Assembly: GCF_001653515.1 (NCBI RefSeq) | Contig: NZ_LYOY01000051.1 | Coordinates: 62,001 to 126,000, forward strand | Reading direction: 5' to 3' | DNA length: 64,000 nucleotides | From: Streptomyces sp. ERV7 | GTDB taxonomy: Bacteria; Actinomycetota; Actinomycetes; Streptomycetales; Streptomycetaceae | The notes under the pieces: model-generated | What the model was told of the DNA's origin: nothing | The model's input: the letters and a program-made list of their open reading frames with translations, nothing else | Database searches by the model: none | Shown here: positions 28,889 to 39,863 of the stretch, piece by piece | Position numbering within the stretch: the first letter of the stretch is position 1 | How the letters are laid out: every line of letters starts with the position of its first letter | Made by a program: the position numbers and the translations under genes

Positions 28889-29887
28889 TCAGTCCCAGGA
28901 CCCCCGCGCCCCCGGCAGCCGTTCGATCTCCGCCTCGTCCCGGGCCGTCAGGGCGAGGCCCGCCGCCGCGGCGTTCTCGCGGGCCCACTCCTCGCGCTTG
29001 GTGCCCGGCACCGGCACCACGTGCGGCCCCCGGCCGAGCAGCCAGGCCAGGGCGACCTGGGCCGGGGTCACCCCGTCCCCGTGGCGCGCCGCGACCCGGC
29101 GCAGCCCCGCCACCACGGGCTGGTTGGCCGCCATCATCTCGGCGGTGAAGCGGGGGTGCCGGGCCCGTACGTCGTCCGGCTCGAAGCCCTGGCCCGGGGT
29201 GAGCGTGCCGGTGAGGAAGCCGCTGCCGAGCGGCATCGCGGCCAGGAAGCCCACGCCCCGCGCCGCGCACCACGGCAGCAGCGCGTCCAGCGCCTCGGGG
29301 GCCCACACCGACAGCTCCGCCTGGACGGCGCTGACGGGGAAGACCTGCTGTACCCGCTCCAGTTGACGTATCGTCACTTCATGAGGGGCGCCCGGCCGCC
29401 GGGCCGTCGGCGCGCCCGTCGCGCACACCCCGAGGGCCCGCACTTTGCCCGCCGTCACCAGCTCCGCCATCGCGCCCCAGGTCTCCTCGACCGGTACGTC
29501 GGGGTCCGCGCGGTGCAGCTGGTAGAGGTCGATGACGTCCGTCTGGAGCCGCCGCAGCGAGGCGTCGCAGGCGCGCTTCACATAGCCGGGCCGCCCATCG
29601 GCGACCACGTGCGCGTCGCCGCCCACCAGGAGCCCGCACTTGGTGGCGACGAAGGCGTCCGCGCGGCGCTCCTTCAGGGCGCGGCCCACCAGCAGCTCAT
29701 TGGTGAACGGGCCGTACATGTCCGCCGTGTCGAGCAGGGTGGAGCCGGCGTCGAGCGCTGCGTGCACGGCGCGCAGCGAGCGGTCCCCGCGCTGCTGCGA
29801 CCTGCTGTACCCCCAGCTCATCGGCATGCAGCCGAGGCCGATCGCGCCCACCTCCAGGGTCGCCGCACCGATAGTCCTGCGCTCCAA
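28889..29887 (-). CDS. Aldo/keto reductase
   Basis: 332-residue NADPH-dependent oxidoreductase with the AKR barrel. The catalytic tetrad is visible as Asp and Tyr in LDTADMYG (about 50-57), Lys in VATKCGL, and His in LYQLHRADPD. The start is LERRTIGAATLEVGAIGLGCMPMSWGY if TTG 29887 is used, with ggagg about 10 nt upstream. The only ATG further up (29971) would run across the start of the divergent dehydrogenase gene at 29970, so TTG is preferred. Substrate unknown; it probably reduces an aldehyde or ketone. Confidence 0.87.
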   Translation of the reverse strand: MERRTIGAATLEVGAIGLGCMPMSWGYSRSQQRGDRSLRAVHAALDAGSTLLDTADMYGPFTNELLVGRALKERRADAFVATKCGLLVGGDAHVVADGRPGYVKRACDASLRRLQTDVIDLYQLHRADPDVPVEETWGAMAELVTAGKVRALGVCATGAPTARRPGAPHEVTIRQLERVQQVFPVSAVQAELSVWAPEALDALLPWCAARGVGFLAAMPLGSGFLTGTLTPGQGFEPDDVRARHPRFTAEMMAANQPVVAGLRRVAARHGDGVTPAQVALAWLLGRGPHVVPVPGTKREEWARENAAAAGLALTARDEAEIERLPGARGSWD

Positions 29888-29969
29888 CTCCCCGTACCCC
29901 TCCGACCGCCCTGGGTGTGCCCCCCAAACTAACCTCTGGCCGCCACCGGTCCTGACATAGCCTCCGGGC

Positions 29970-30908
29970 ATGACTGCAGACGTGTGGCTCCCCTTCCCCG
30001 CCGACGAGGTCCCGGGCCTGCCCGACGGCCTTCCCTACCGCCTGTGGGACGGCGGTCCCGACTACCCCGCCGACCCCGCCGACTGCGGCTTCTACGTGGT
30101 CCCGTACATGAAGGGCACGGCCATCGCGATGCGGCCGCTCGCCGCGATGACCGGTGTACGGGTCGTGCAGACCCTGTCGGCGGGCATCGACCACGTAGAG
30201 CCGGGTCTGGGCGCGCTGCCCCGGGGCGTACGGCTCTGCAACGCGCGCGGTGTGCACGAGGCGTCCACCGCCGAGCTCACCCTCGCGCTGATCCTGGCCT
30301 CGCTGCGGGGGATTCCCTCGTTCGTCGCGGGGCAGGAGAAGGAGGAGTGGCGGTCCGGCTTCTATCCGGCCCTCGCCGACAAGTCGGTGCTGATCGTCGG
30401 GTACGGATCGATCGGCGCGGCCATCGAGGACCGGCTCGCGCCTTTTGAGTGCGCCCGGGTGGCGCGCGTGGCGCGCTCCTGGCGCACGACTGCGCGCGGC
30501 CCAGTGCATCCCCTCACCGAACTGCCCGCACTCCTCCCGGAAGCCGACGTGGTGGTCCTCTCCACGCCCCTCACCGAGCAGACGAAGGGCCTGGCGGGCG
30601 CAGACTTCCTGGGCCGCATGAAGGACGGAGCACTCCTGGTGAACATGGCCCGGGGCCCGGTCGTGGACACCAAGGCGCTCCTCGCGGAGCTGGAGAGCGG
30701 CCGCATCCGCGCCGCCCTGGACGTCACCGATCCGGAGCCGCTGCCCGCCGGACACCCGCTGTGGCGTGCGCCGAACGTTCTGATCAGCCCTCATGTCGGG
30801 GGCTCCACTTCGGCGTTCCTGCCGCGCGCGAAGGCGCTGCTCGCCCGCCAGCTGACCAAGTACGCGGCCGGGGAGCCGCTCGACAACGTGGTCCTGACCA
30901 CCGAGTAG
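29970..30908 (+). CDS. D-isomer-specific 2-hydroxyacid dehydrogenase
   Basis: 312-residue NAD(P)H-dependent 2-hydroxyacid dehydrogenase. Rossmann motif VLIVGYGSIGAAI (about 135-147); catalytic residues: Arg in NMARGPVVDTKALL, Glu in DVTDPEPLPAGHPLW and His in LISPHVGGST. Length and motif order match enzymes of the glyoxylate/hydroxypyruvate reductase branch. It is divergent from the aldo/keto reductase with 82 nt between the two starts. The exact 2-keto acid substrate cannot be told. Confidence 0.88.
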   Translation: MTADVWLPFPADEVPGLPDGLPYRLWDGGPDYPADPADCGFYVVPYMKGTAIAMRPLAAMTGVRVVQTLSAGIDHVEPGLGALPRGVRLCNARGVHEASTAELTLALILASLRGIPSFVAGQEKEEWRSGFYPALADKSVLIVGYGSIGAAIEDRLAPFECARVARVARSWRTTARGPVHPLTELPALLPEADVVVLSTPLTEQTKGLAGADFLGRMKDGALLVNMARGPVVDTKALLAELESGRIRAALDVTDPEPLPAGHPLWRAPNVLISPHVGGSTSAFLPRAKALLARQLTKYAAGEPLDNVVLTTE

Positions 30909-30974
30909 GGCGCCGCCGCCCTCGATCGGCGACTCTGCGCACCGGCCCGAATGCGGTCCGTGTCCCCAACTCCC

Positions 30975-31003
30975 TTGGTGGTCACGGAGCGTAGAGGAAC
31001 TAT
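30975..31003 (+). promoter_or_regulatory. Candidate promoter for the CdgE-like gene
   Basis: ttggtg (30975-30980) and aactat (30998-31003) are spaced by 17 nt in the 196-nt gap before the diguanylate cyclase gene. Both hexamers are moderate matches to the vegetative consensus. Weak evidence. Confidence 0.3.
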
Positions 31004-31104
31004 GTCCCTGAGTGACGAGACTGGTGTATCGTCCCGACCGGGGGCTGCGCCGCGTGTCTGGCGGCGCGGGGGAGCGATTGTCACAGCGAGGGGGGCGACG
31101 GGCG

Positions 31105-34100
31105 ATGCACGGCCAATGGACCAACGATCCGACGCGGCGGAGCCGCCGACGGCTACCCCGAGGCGCACGAGCGGGGCTTGTGAGGGACCGCACCCGGCCC
31201 AGGATCCGCGGCCGGGCCCACACCCTCCCCGACCGCCCGCCCGGCGGCCGCGAGGGCCCATCCGCCGGGCCGGACGAGCGGCCCCCGGGTGCACCGCACC
31301 CGTACCGCGACCGGACCCGGAGGGGCCCGGTGAGCGCCCCGGGTGCGGTGCTGCCCCACCGGCCCTTCCCCGGCGGCGGGACCGGCCTGGCCTCCCAGCT
31401 CGTCCTCGCGGTGATCTGCGCGGGGTACGCGACGGGGGCGGCGCTCGGCTGGGGATCCCCGGAAGTCGCCGATGTGATGGGGGACTTCGGGCTCAGCGCC
31501 GCGGCGATGACGGCCTCGGTCTCCTGCTTCCTCTACGCGCGCGGAGGCGCCGGGGAGGGGGAGAGCCGCTTTCGGCCCGCATGGCTCCTCTTCTCGTTCT
31601 CCTCCGCCATGGCGGCGAGCGGCAACGGAGTCTGGGGGTGGTACCAAGTGGTGCTTGAGCACGAGGTCCCCTCGCCCTCCATGGCCGACCTGTTCTTCCT
31701 GCTCTTCGCGCCGCCCGCGATCGTCGGGCTCCTCGTGCTGGCCAAGCGGCCGATCACCCGGGCCGGCTGGGTCTGCCTGGGCCTGGACTCCTGGCTGATC
31801 GGCGGCTCGCTGCTGACCCTCTCGTGGAGCCTGGCCCTCGCGCACACCGCGCACTTCGACGGCGAGAGCGTCGCCAGGACCGCGCTGACGCTCGCCTACC
31901 CGCTGCTCGACATCGTTCTCGTGAGCATGGTGCTCGCGCTGCACTTCCGGCGCTCCTCCGCCAACCGGTCGGCGATCAACACGGCCATCGCCGCGCTCGC
32001 CCTGACCGTGCTGTGCGACGCGCTCTACACCTCACCGCTGCTGCGCGAGCACTACCGCTCCGGCCAGCTCCTCGACGCGGGCTGGTTCGCCGCCTCGCTG
32101 CTGCTCGCCTACGCGCCGTGGGGAGCCCGCAGGTTCGCCCCGGGCCGCCCGTTCGTGCCGCCACCGCCGGTCCGGCGGCCGGGCGCGCTCCCGGCCGGCC
32201 GGCCGATCGCGGGCTCACTGGGCGCGCTCACGCCGTACCTCGCGGCCGCCGTGTGCACCCTGGGGATCCTCTACAACGTGATCGAGGGCCGCCGGGTCGA
32301 CCGCGTGGTCGTCTTCACCGGGTGCACGGTGGTGCTCGCCCTGGTGCTGCGCCAGGGGATCATGCTCGTGGACAACATCGCGCTGACCCATGAACTGGCC
32401 CAGAAGGAGAACCACTTCCGCTCCCTGGTGCAGGGCTCCAGCGACGTCATCATGATCGCCGCGCCCACCGGGATACTGCGCTACGTCAGCCCCGCCGCCG
32501 CGGGCGTCTACGGACGGGACGCGGAGGACCTGGTCGGCTCCGAGCTCGCCTCCCTCATCCACCCGGAGGACCTGGGCCGCGTCGTGCACGAGGTGCGGCG
32601 CTTCCTGGCCGCGCCCCCGATGGACGAGCCGGCCGGCCGTATCGAGTGCCGCTTCAGGTCGGGCACAGGCGAGTGGCTGAACGTGGAGTCGACCATCAAC
32701 CGCCATCAGGGCGGCCTCATCCTCAACAGCCGGGACGTCACCGAACGGGTACGCCTGCAGGCCCAGTTGCAGCACAACGCCGAGCACGACCCGCTCACCG
32801 ACCTGCCCAACCGCGCCCTGTTCACCGAGCGCGTCCGCCAGGCGCTGAGCGGCCGCCGCGCCTCCGACCCGGGCACCGCGGTGCTCTTCATCGACCTCGA
32901 CGGCTTCAAGCAGGTCAACGACACCATCGGCCATCAGGCCGGCGACGAGCTGCTGATCCAGGCGGCCCGCCGCCTCCAGGACTCGGTGCGCGCGGGCGAC
33001 ACCGCGGCCCGCCTCGGCGGCGACGAGTTCGCCGCCCTGATCCTCGGCGACGGCAGCCGCGACCGGGCGGCCCGCCAGCGCCAGGTGTGCGAGATCGCCG
33101 ACCGGCTGCGCCTGACGCTCTCGCAGCCGTACCAGATCGACGGCAACGAGGTACGGGTCGCCGCCTCCATCGGCGTCGCCTTCGCCGAGCGCGACGTCAG
33201 CGCCCGGGAGCTGATGCGCAACGCCGACCTCGCGATGTACCGGGCCAAGTCCGGGGGCAAGAACCGCGTCGAGATGTACGCGCCGCAGATGCAGGCCGAG
33301 GTGGTCCGCAAGACCGAGCTGGCCGCCCGGCTGCGGACCGCGCTGCACGAGGGCGAGTTCGCGCTGCTGCACCAGCCGGTGGTCAATCTGACCACCGGAC
33401 GGGTCGCCGCGGTGGCCGCGCAGGCGCGCTGGAGATCCGCCCAGGGGATCCTTTTCACCCCGGCCGAATTCCTCCGGGTCGCCGACGACAGCGAGCGCAC
33501 GGCGGAGCTGGGCCGCTGGCTCCTGGAAGAGGCCGTCGAGCAGGCCGCCGAGCGCGGCAGGGCCGGGCACGCCACCCCGGTCGCGGTCCGCCTCCCCGCC
33601 CGCCGGCTGCTGGACAAGTCGATGCCGCTCGGATCCGTGGAAGCCCTGCTGACCAGGCACGGGCTGCCGTCCGGCGCCCTGGTGATCGAGCTGTCCGACA
33701 GTGACCCCAGGATCTCCTTCGACGAGCTGGAGCGCCGTCTGGTGGGCCTGCGCAGGCTCGGTGTGCGGATCGCCCTGGACGGCTTCGGCAGCGGGTACGC
33801 GGCGATCAACGCCCTGCGCCGGCTCCCCATCGACGTACTGAAACTGGACAGGGGACTGGTCGAGGGCGTGGTCGAGTCCGCCCGGCTGCACAAGATCACC
33901 AGCGGGCTGCTGCGGATCGCCTGCGACCTCGGGATGCAGTCCGTGGCCGACGGCGTGGACGTGCCGGAGCAGGTCCTGGCGCTGCGGGCCATGGGGTGCA
34001 CCCATGGGCAGGGCATGGCCTTCTCCGGGCCGCTGGACGAGTACCGGCTGCGCAGGGCCCTGGTACGGGGCACCTTCCCGGTTCCCGGCGGGGCCGCGTT

Positions 34101-34179
34101 GCCCGTGCTCAGCGGCCGGGCGCTGCCCTCCGTCCGGGTCAATCACTCAAATAGTGAGACACCCGTCCCACCCACTTGA
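31105..34179 (+). CDS. cdgE: PAS-GGDEF-EAL cyclic-di-GMP protein, CdgE type, with degenerate EAL
   Basis: Up to 1024 residues: a basic low-complexity lead, about eight to ten membrane helices (from about residue 95 to 430), a PAS domain (FRSLVQGSSDVIMIAAPTG), GGDEF ([10 protein letters not shown]) and an EAL-like domain. The GGDEF domain keeps the RxxD inhibitory site (RAGD five residues before GGDEF), so it should be an active, product-inhibited cyclase. The EAL domain has lost key residues: the EAL triad is AAQ (VAAQARW), DDFG is DGFG, and AEGVE is ADGVD, so phosphodiesterase activity is unlikely. Position before ilvB matches S. coelicolor cdgE (SCO5511) as I recall. Start uncertain: ATG 31105 has gaggggg 9 nt upstream; GTG 31330 has ggagggg. 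Confidence 0.85.
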   Translation: MHGQWTNDPTRRSRRRLPRGARAGLVRDRTRPRIRGRAHTLPDRPPGGREGPSAGPDERPPGAPHPYRDRTRRGPVSAPGAVLPHRPFPGGGTGLASQLVLAVICAGYATGAALGWGSPEVADVMGDFGLSAAAMTASVSCFLYARGGAGEGESRFRPAWLLFSFSSAMAASGNGVWGWYQVVLEHEVPSPSMADLFFLLFAPPAIVGLLVLAKRPITRAGWVCLGLDSWLIGGSLLTLSWSLALAHTAHFDGESVARTALTLAYPLLDIVLVSMVLALHFRRSSANRSAINTAIAALALTVLCDALYTSPLLREHYRSGQLLDAGWFAASLLLAYAPWGARRFAPGRPFVPPPPVRRPGALPAGRPIAGSLGALTPYLAAAVCTLGILYNVIEGRRVDRVVVFTGCTVVLALVLRQGIMLVDNIALTHELAQKENHFRSLVQGSSDVIMIAAPTGILRYVSPAAAGVYGRDAEDLVGSELASLIHPEDLGRVVHEVRRFLAAPPMDEPAGRIECRFRSGTGEWLNVESTINRHQGGLILNSRDVTERVRLQAQLQHNAEHDPLTDLPNRALFTERVRQALSGRRASDPGTAVLFIDLDGFKQVNDTIGHQAGDELLIQAARRLQDSVRAGDTAARLGGDEFAALILGDGSRDRAARQRQVCEIADRLRLTLSQPYQIDGNEVRVAASIGVAFAERDVSARELMRNADLAMYRAKSGGKNRVEMYAPQMQAEVVRKTELAARLRTALHEGEFALLHQPVVNLTTGRVAAVAAQARWRSAQGILFTPAEFLRVADDSERTAELGRWLLEEAVEQAAERGRAGHATPVAVRLPARRLLDKSMPLGSVEALLTRHGLPSGALVIELSDSDPRISFDELERRLVGLRRLGVRIALDGFGSGYAAINALRRLPIDVLKLDRGLVEGVVESARLHKITSGLLRIACDLGMQSVADGVDVPEQVLALRAMGCTHGQGMAFSGPLDEYRLRRALVRGTFPVPGGAALPVLSGRALPSVRVNHSNSETPVPPT
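34143..34157. promoter_or_regulatory. Small palindrome near the ilvB leader promoter
   Basis: tcactcaaatagtga (5-bp arms) lies in the last codons of the cdgE-like gene, 55-70 nt before the leader peptide ATG, where the ilvBNC promoter must be. It could be an operator or part of the promoter; weak evidence. Confidence 0.3.
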
Positions 34180-34212
34180 CACGTCCGGGGCGCCGGGGGG
34201 AGGGTCATTGCC

Positions 34213-34254
34213 ATGCGCACCCGAATTCTCGTACTTGGAAAGCGCGTCGGCTGA
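34213..34254 (+). CDS. ilvB leader peptide (13 aa)
   Basis: Short reading frame MRTRILVLGKRVG with a very strong ribosome-binding site (gggggaggg about 7 nt upstream). It holds consecutive Ile-Leu-Val-Leu codons, the regulatory amino acids of the branched-chain pathway, and is followed 46 nt later by a terminator in front of ilvB. This is the classical layout of transcription attenuation: ribosome stalling at Ile/Leu/Val codons would prevent terminator formation. Attenuation of ilvB in actinobacteria has been proposed from comparative analysis. Confidence 0.85.
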   Translation: MRTRILVLGKRVG

Positions 34255-34299
34255 AGCCGGGCCCCTCACGCGGGCCCAGTGGACCACACCCGACGCGCT

Positions 34300-34336
34300 C
34301 CCCTCGCTTGCCTCACGGCACGAGGGGTTTTTTGTT
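34300..34336 (+). terminator. ilvBNC attenuator terminator
   Basis: Stem cccctcg/cgagggg (34300-34306 with 34321-34327), extended by tgcc/ggca inside (309-312 with 317-320 of that block), followed directly by six T residues (34328-34333). It lies between the leader peptide and ilvB. An upstream gggccc...gggccc hairpin (34259-34277) may act in the alternative fold. Confidence 0.85.
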
Positions 34337-34414
34337 GCACTGGCACCCCTCAAGCACGACAGCGATCTCGACCAAACCCCCGCATAAACCCTCAGCTTCG
34401 AGAAGAGAATGCCG

Positions 34415-36268
34415 ATGACCGAGCAGGCCACCGGGGCCCACCACCCGCAGCCGCGGGCCCGTAACGGCGGACACCAGTCCGCCACCGTTGAGCACGTCAC
34501 GGGCGCGCAGTCCCTCATCCGTTCTCTTGAGGAAGTCGGGGCCGAGACCGTGTTCGGCATCCCGGGCGGCGCCATCCTCCCGGCGTACGACCCGATGATG
34601 GACTCGACCCGCGTCCGCCACGTCCTGGTCCGCCACGAGCAGGGCGCCGGCCACGCCGCCACCGGTTACGCGCAGGCCACCGGCAAGGTCGGCGTCTGCA
34701 TGGCGACCTCGGGGCCCGGCGCCACCAACCTGGTCACCCCGATCGCGGACGCCCACATGGACTCCGTGCCGCTGGTCGCGATCACCGGTCAGGTCTCCTC
34801 CAAGGCGATCGGCACCGACGCCTTCCAGGAGGCGGACATCGTCGGCATCACCATGCCGATCACCAAGCACAACTTCCTGGTCACCAAGGCCGAGGACATC
34901 CCGCGCACCATCGCGGAGGCCTTCCACATCGCCTCCACCGGCCGCCCGGGCCCGGTCCTGGTCGACATCGCCAAGGACGCCCTCCAGGCACGCACCACCT
35001 TCTCCTGGCCGCCGCACATGGACCTGCCGGGCTACCGCCCGGTCACCAAGCCGCACGCCAAGCAGATCCGCGAGGCCGCCAAGCTGATCGTGGCGGCCAA
35101 GCGCCCGGTCCTGTACGTCGGCGGCGGCGTCCTGAAGGCCGGCGCCACCGCCGAGCTGAAGGTCCTCGCGGAGCTCACCGGAGCGCCCGTCACCACCACC
35201 CTGATGGCGCTCGGCGCCTTCCCCGACAGCCACCCGCTGCACGTGGGGATGCCCGGGATGCACGGTGCGGTCACCGCCGTCACCGCGCTGCAGAAGTCGG
35301 ACCTGCTGATCGCGCTCGGCACCCGCTTCGACGACCGGGTCACCGGCAAGCTGGACAGCTTCGCCCCGTACGCGAAGATCATCCACGCGGACATCGACCC
35401 GGCCGAGATCGGCAAGAACCGCGAGGTCGACGTGCCGATCGTGGGCGACGCCCGCGAGGTCATCGCCGATCTGGTCCAGGCCGTCCAGGCCGAGCACACC
35501 GAGGGTCACACCGGCGACTACTCCGCCTGGTGGAACGACCTGAACCGGTGGCGCGACACCTACCCGCTCGGCTACGAGCAGCCGGGCGACGGCAGCCTCT
35601 CGCCGCAGCAGGTCATCCAGCGCATCGGTGAGCTCGCCCCCGCCGACACCATCTACGCGGCCGGCGTCGGCCAGCACCAGATGTGGGCCGCCCACTTCAT
35701 CAACTACGAGCGCCCCGCCACCTGGCTGAACTCCGGCGGCGCCGGAACGATGGGGTACGCGGTCCCGGCGGCCATGGGCGCCAAGGCCGGTATGCCGGAC
35801 CGCCCGGTCTGGGCGATCGACGGCGACGGCTGCTTCCAGATGACCAACCAGGAGCTCACCACGTGTGCGCTCAACAACATCCCGATCAAGGTCGCCATCA
35901 TCAACAACGGCGCCCTCGGGATGGTCCGCCAGTGGCAGACCCTCTTCTACAACCAGCGCTACTCCAACACCGTGCTGCACAGCGGCCCGGAGGCCACCGG
36001 CAAGGAGCCCAGCGCCGGCACCCGCGTCCCGGACTTCGTGAAGCTGTCGGAGGCCATGGGCTGCTACGCGATCCGCTGTGAGCGCCCGGAGGACCTGGAC
36101 AAGGCCATCGAAGAGGCCAACTCGATCAACGACCGCCCGGTCGTCATCGACTTCATCGTCCATGAGGACGCCCAGGTGTGGCCGATGGTCGCCGCCGGCA
36201 CCTCCAACGACGAGGTCATGGCCGCCCGCGGCGTCCGTCCCGACTTCGGCGACAACGAAGACGACTGA
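34415..36268 (+). CDS. ilvB: Acetolactate synthase large subunit
   Basis: 617-residue thiamine-diphosphate enzyme catalysing the first common step of branched-chain amino acid synthesis (2-acetolactate or 2-aceto-2-hydroxybutyrate). The catalytic glutamate is in [15 protein letters not shown] (about Glu75), the FAD/middle domain follows, and the ThDP/Mg motif is [20 protein letters not shown] (about 473-492). Preceded by a leader peptide and attenuator; ilvN and ilvC follow. ATG 34415 is preferred to ATG 34409 because of better spacing to agaagag. Activity needs the regulatory subunit encoded next. Confidence 0.96.
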   Translation: MTEQATGAHHPQPRARNGGHQSATVEHVTGAQSLIRSLEEVGAETVFGIPGGAILPAYDPMMDSTRVRHVLVRHEQGAGHAATGYAQATGKVGVCMATSGPGATNLVTPIADAHMDSVPLVAITGQVSSKAIGTDAFQEADIVGITMPITKHNFLVTKAEDIPRTIAEAFHIASTGRPGPVLVDIAKDALQARTTFSWPPHMDLPGYRPVTKPHAKQIREAAKLIVAAKRPVLYVGGGVLKAGATAELKVLAELTGAPVTTTLMALGAFPDSHPLHVGMPGMHGAVTAVTALQKSDLLIALGTRFDDRVTGKLDSFAPYAKIIHADIDPAEIGKNREVDVPIVGDAREVIADLVQAVQAEHTEGHTGDYSAWWNDLNRWRDTYPLGYEQPGDGSLSPQQVIQRIGELAPADTIYAAGVGQHQMWAAHFINYERPATWLNSGGAGTMGYAVPAAMGAKAGMPDRPVWAIDGDGCFQMTNQELTTCALNNIPIKVAIINNGALGMVRQWQTLFYNQRYSNTVLHSGPEATGKEPSAGTRVPDFVKLSEAMGCYAIRCERPEDLDKAIEEANSINDRPVVIDFIVHEDAQVWPMVAAGTSNDEVMAARGVRPDFGDNEDD

Positions 36269-36291
36269 GAGAGCAGAGAGAGACCGCCACC

Positions 36292-37921
<1,630 letters not shown>

Positions 37922-37930
37922 GCCTTCGCG

Positions 37931-37959
37931 AGGGGCCGCGGCACTGCGCCGCGGCCCCT
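37931..37959 (+). terminator. Terminator after ilvC
   Basis: 12-bp perfect stem (aggggccgcggc, 37931-37942, with gccgcggcccct, 37948-37959) and a 5-nt loop, starting 10 nt after the ilvC stop, followed by ttgtcc. Confidence 0.85.
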
Positions 37960-37988
37960 TGTCCATCTCGTCCACACCCGGACGAGTG

Positions 37989-38010
37989 GTTTTCCGCCAC
38001 GGCGGAAAAC
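37989..38010. promoter_or_regulatory. Perfect 10-bp palindrome between ilvC and serA
   Basis: gttttccgcc/ggcggaaaac with a 2-nt centre, 140-160 nt before the serA start and separate from the ilvC terminator. The very short centre makes it a better candidate for a protein-binding dyad than for an RNA hairpin. The bound protein is unknown. Confidence 0.45.
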
Positions 38011-38149
38011 ACCGCCTGGAGCACCACTACACTGCTGCTCAAACACATCGCGTCAGGCCCACAGCGTCGTGCGTCTTCCACGCGGCTAGCACCCTCCACC
38101 GCCTGCGGCCGTCGGGACGGCCGTCCGCATTGGACTTGTGAGGACTCAC

Positions 38150-39739
38150 GTGAGCTCGAAACCTGTCGTACTCATCGCTGAAGAGCTGTCGCCCGCCACC
38201 GTCGACGCCCTTGGTCCGGACTTCGAGATCCGGCACTGCAACGGAGCCGACCGCGCCGAACTGCTGCCCGCCATCGCCGACGTGGACGCGATCCTGATCC
38301 GTTCCGCGACCAAGGTCGACGCCGAGGCCGTAGCCGCCGCGAAGAAGCTGAGGGTCGTCGCCCGCGCGGGCGTGGGCCTGGACAACGTGGACGTCTCCGC
38401 CGCCACCAAGGCCGGCGTGATGGTCGTCAACGCCCCGACCTCCAACATCGTCACCGCCGCCGAGCTCGCCTGCGGCCTGCTCGTCGCCACCGCGCGCAAC
38501 ATCCCGCAGGCCAACACCGCGCTGAAGAACGGCGAGTGGAAGCGGAACAAGTACACCGGCGTCGAGCTGAGCGAGAAGACCCTCGGCGTGGTCGGCCTCG
38601 GCCGCATCGGCGTCCTGGTCGCCCAGCGCATGTCGGCCTTCGGGATGAAGATCGTCGCGTACGACCCCTATGTGCAGCCCGCGCGCGCCGCGCAGATGGG
38701 CGTCAAGCTCCTCACCCTCGACGAGCTGCTCCAGGTCGCGGACTTCATCACCGTGCACCTGCCCAAGACCCCCGAGACCCTCGGTCTCATCGGCGACGAG
38801 GCGCTCCACAAGGTCCAGCCGCACGTCCGCATCGTGAACGCGGCGCGCGGCGGCATCGTCGACGAGGCCGCGCTGTACTCGGCGCTCAAGGAGGGCCGCG
38901 TCGCGGGCGCGGGCCTGGACGTGTACGCGAAGGAGCCCTGCACGGACTCCCCGCTCTTCGAGCTCGACCAGGTCGTCTGCACCCCGCACCTCGGTGCCTC
39001 CACCGACGAGGCCCAGGAGAAGGCGGGTATCGCGGTCGCCCGCTCGGTGCGCCTGGCGCTCGCCGGCGAGCTGGTGCCGGACGCGGTCAACGTGCAGGGC
39101 GGTGTCATCGCCGAGGACGTCAAGCCGGGTCTGCCGCTCGCGGAGCGCCTGGGCCGGATCTTCACCGCGCTCGCGGGCGAGGTGGCGGTCCGCCTCGACG
39201 TCGAGGTGTACGGCGAGATCACCCAGCACGATGTGAAGGTGCTAGAACTCAGCGCGCTCAAGGGCGTGTTCGAGGACGTGGTCGACGAGACCGTCAGCTA
39301 CGTCAACGCCCCGCTCTTCGCCCAGGAGCGCGGTGTCGAGGTGCGTCTGACCACGAGCAGCGAGTCCCCGGACCACCGCAACGTGGTCACCGTGCGCGGC
39401 ACGCTCTCGGGCGGCGAGGAGGTCGCGGTCTCCGGCACGCTGGCGGGCCCCAAGCACCTCCAGAAGATCGTGGCGATCGGCGACTTCGACGTGGACCTGG
39501 CGCTCGCCGACCACATGGTCGTGCTGCGCTACGAGGACCGTCCGGGCGTCGTCGGCACGGTCGGCCAGATCCTCGGCGAGGCGGGCCTGAACATCGCCGG
39601 TATGCAGGTCGCCCGCGCGGAGGAGGGCGGCGAGGCACTCGCGGTCCTGACGGTGGACGACACGGTGCCGCAGCCGGTGCTGACGGAGGTCGCGGAGACG
39701 ATCGGCGCGACGTCCGCGCGGTCGGTCAACCTGGTCTGA
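38150..39739 (+). CDS. serA: D-3-phosphoglycerate dehydrogenase
   Basis: 529-residue enzyme of the long (type I, mycobacterial-like) class that commits 3-phosphoglycerate to serine synthesis with NAD+. Substrate/NAD core: VVARAGVGLDNVDV, Rossmann motif LGVVGLGRIGVLVAQR (about 145-160), catalytic Arg in NAARGGIVDEAALY, Glu in DVYAKEPCT and His in CTPHLGAST. An intervening regulatory domain follows (about 320-455), then a C-terminal ACT domain (YEDRPGVVGTVGQILGEAG). GTG 38150 with gagga 5 nt upstream gives the standard N-terminus SSKPVVLIAEE. Has its own upstream region with a palindrome and a strong terminator after it. Confidence 0.96.
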   Translation: MSSKPVVLIAEELSPATVDALGPDFEIRHCNGADRAELLPAIADVDAILIRSATKVDAEAVAAAKKLRVVARAGVGLDNVDVSAATKAGVMVVNAPTSNIVTAAELACGLLVATARNIPQANTALKNGEWKRNKYTGVELSEKTLGVVGLGRIGVLVAQRMSAFGMKIVAYDPYVQPARAAQMGVKLLTLDELLQVADFITVHLPKTPETLGLIGDEALHKVQPHVRIVNAARGGIVDEAALYSALKEGRVAGAGLDVYAKEPCTDSPLFELDQVVCTPHLGASTDEAQEKAGIAVARSVRLALAGELVPDAVNVQGGVIAEDVKPGLPLAERLGRIFTALAGEVAVRLDVEVYGEITQHDVKVLELSALKGVFEDVVDETVSYVNAPLFAQERGVEVRLTTSSESPDHRNVVTVRGTLSGGEEVAVSGTLAGPKHLQKIVAIGDFDVDLALADHMVVLRYEDRPGVVGTVGQILGEAGLNIAGMQVARAEEGGEALAVLTVDDTVPQPVLTEVAETIGATSARSVNLV

Positions 39740-39743
39740 TCCC

Positions 39744-39783
39744 TCGACCGCGGACCGTGCGGCCACGCACGGTCCGCGGTCGA
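39744..39783. terminator. 18-bp hairpin terminator after serA
   Basis: Perfect 18-bp stem (39744-39761 with 39766-39783) and a 4-nt loop, starting 5 nt after the serA stop codon. No T-run. Confidence 0.85.
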
Positions 39784-39863
39784 AGGACCGCCTCCGGTGC
39801 GAAGCGCCGACCCCGCCATACGCACGTATTACACAGATGTATAAAACCAGGTAGGCTCCCCGC

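Noticed and set aside
29888-29971. Upstream ATG start at 29971 for the aldo/keto reductase
   Set aside because: Would begin inside the divergent dehydrogenase start; family homology begins at the TTG 29887.
37959-38149. Leader peptide for serA
   Set aside because: A short frame (37959-38141 and others) exists but has no Ser-rich run, ribosome-binding site or following T-ended hairpin.
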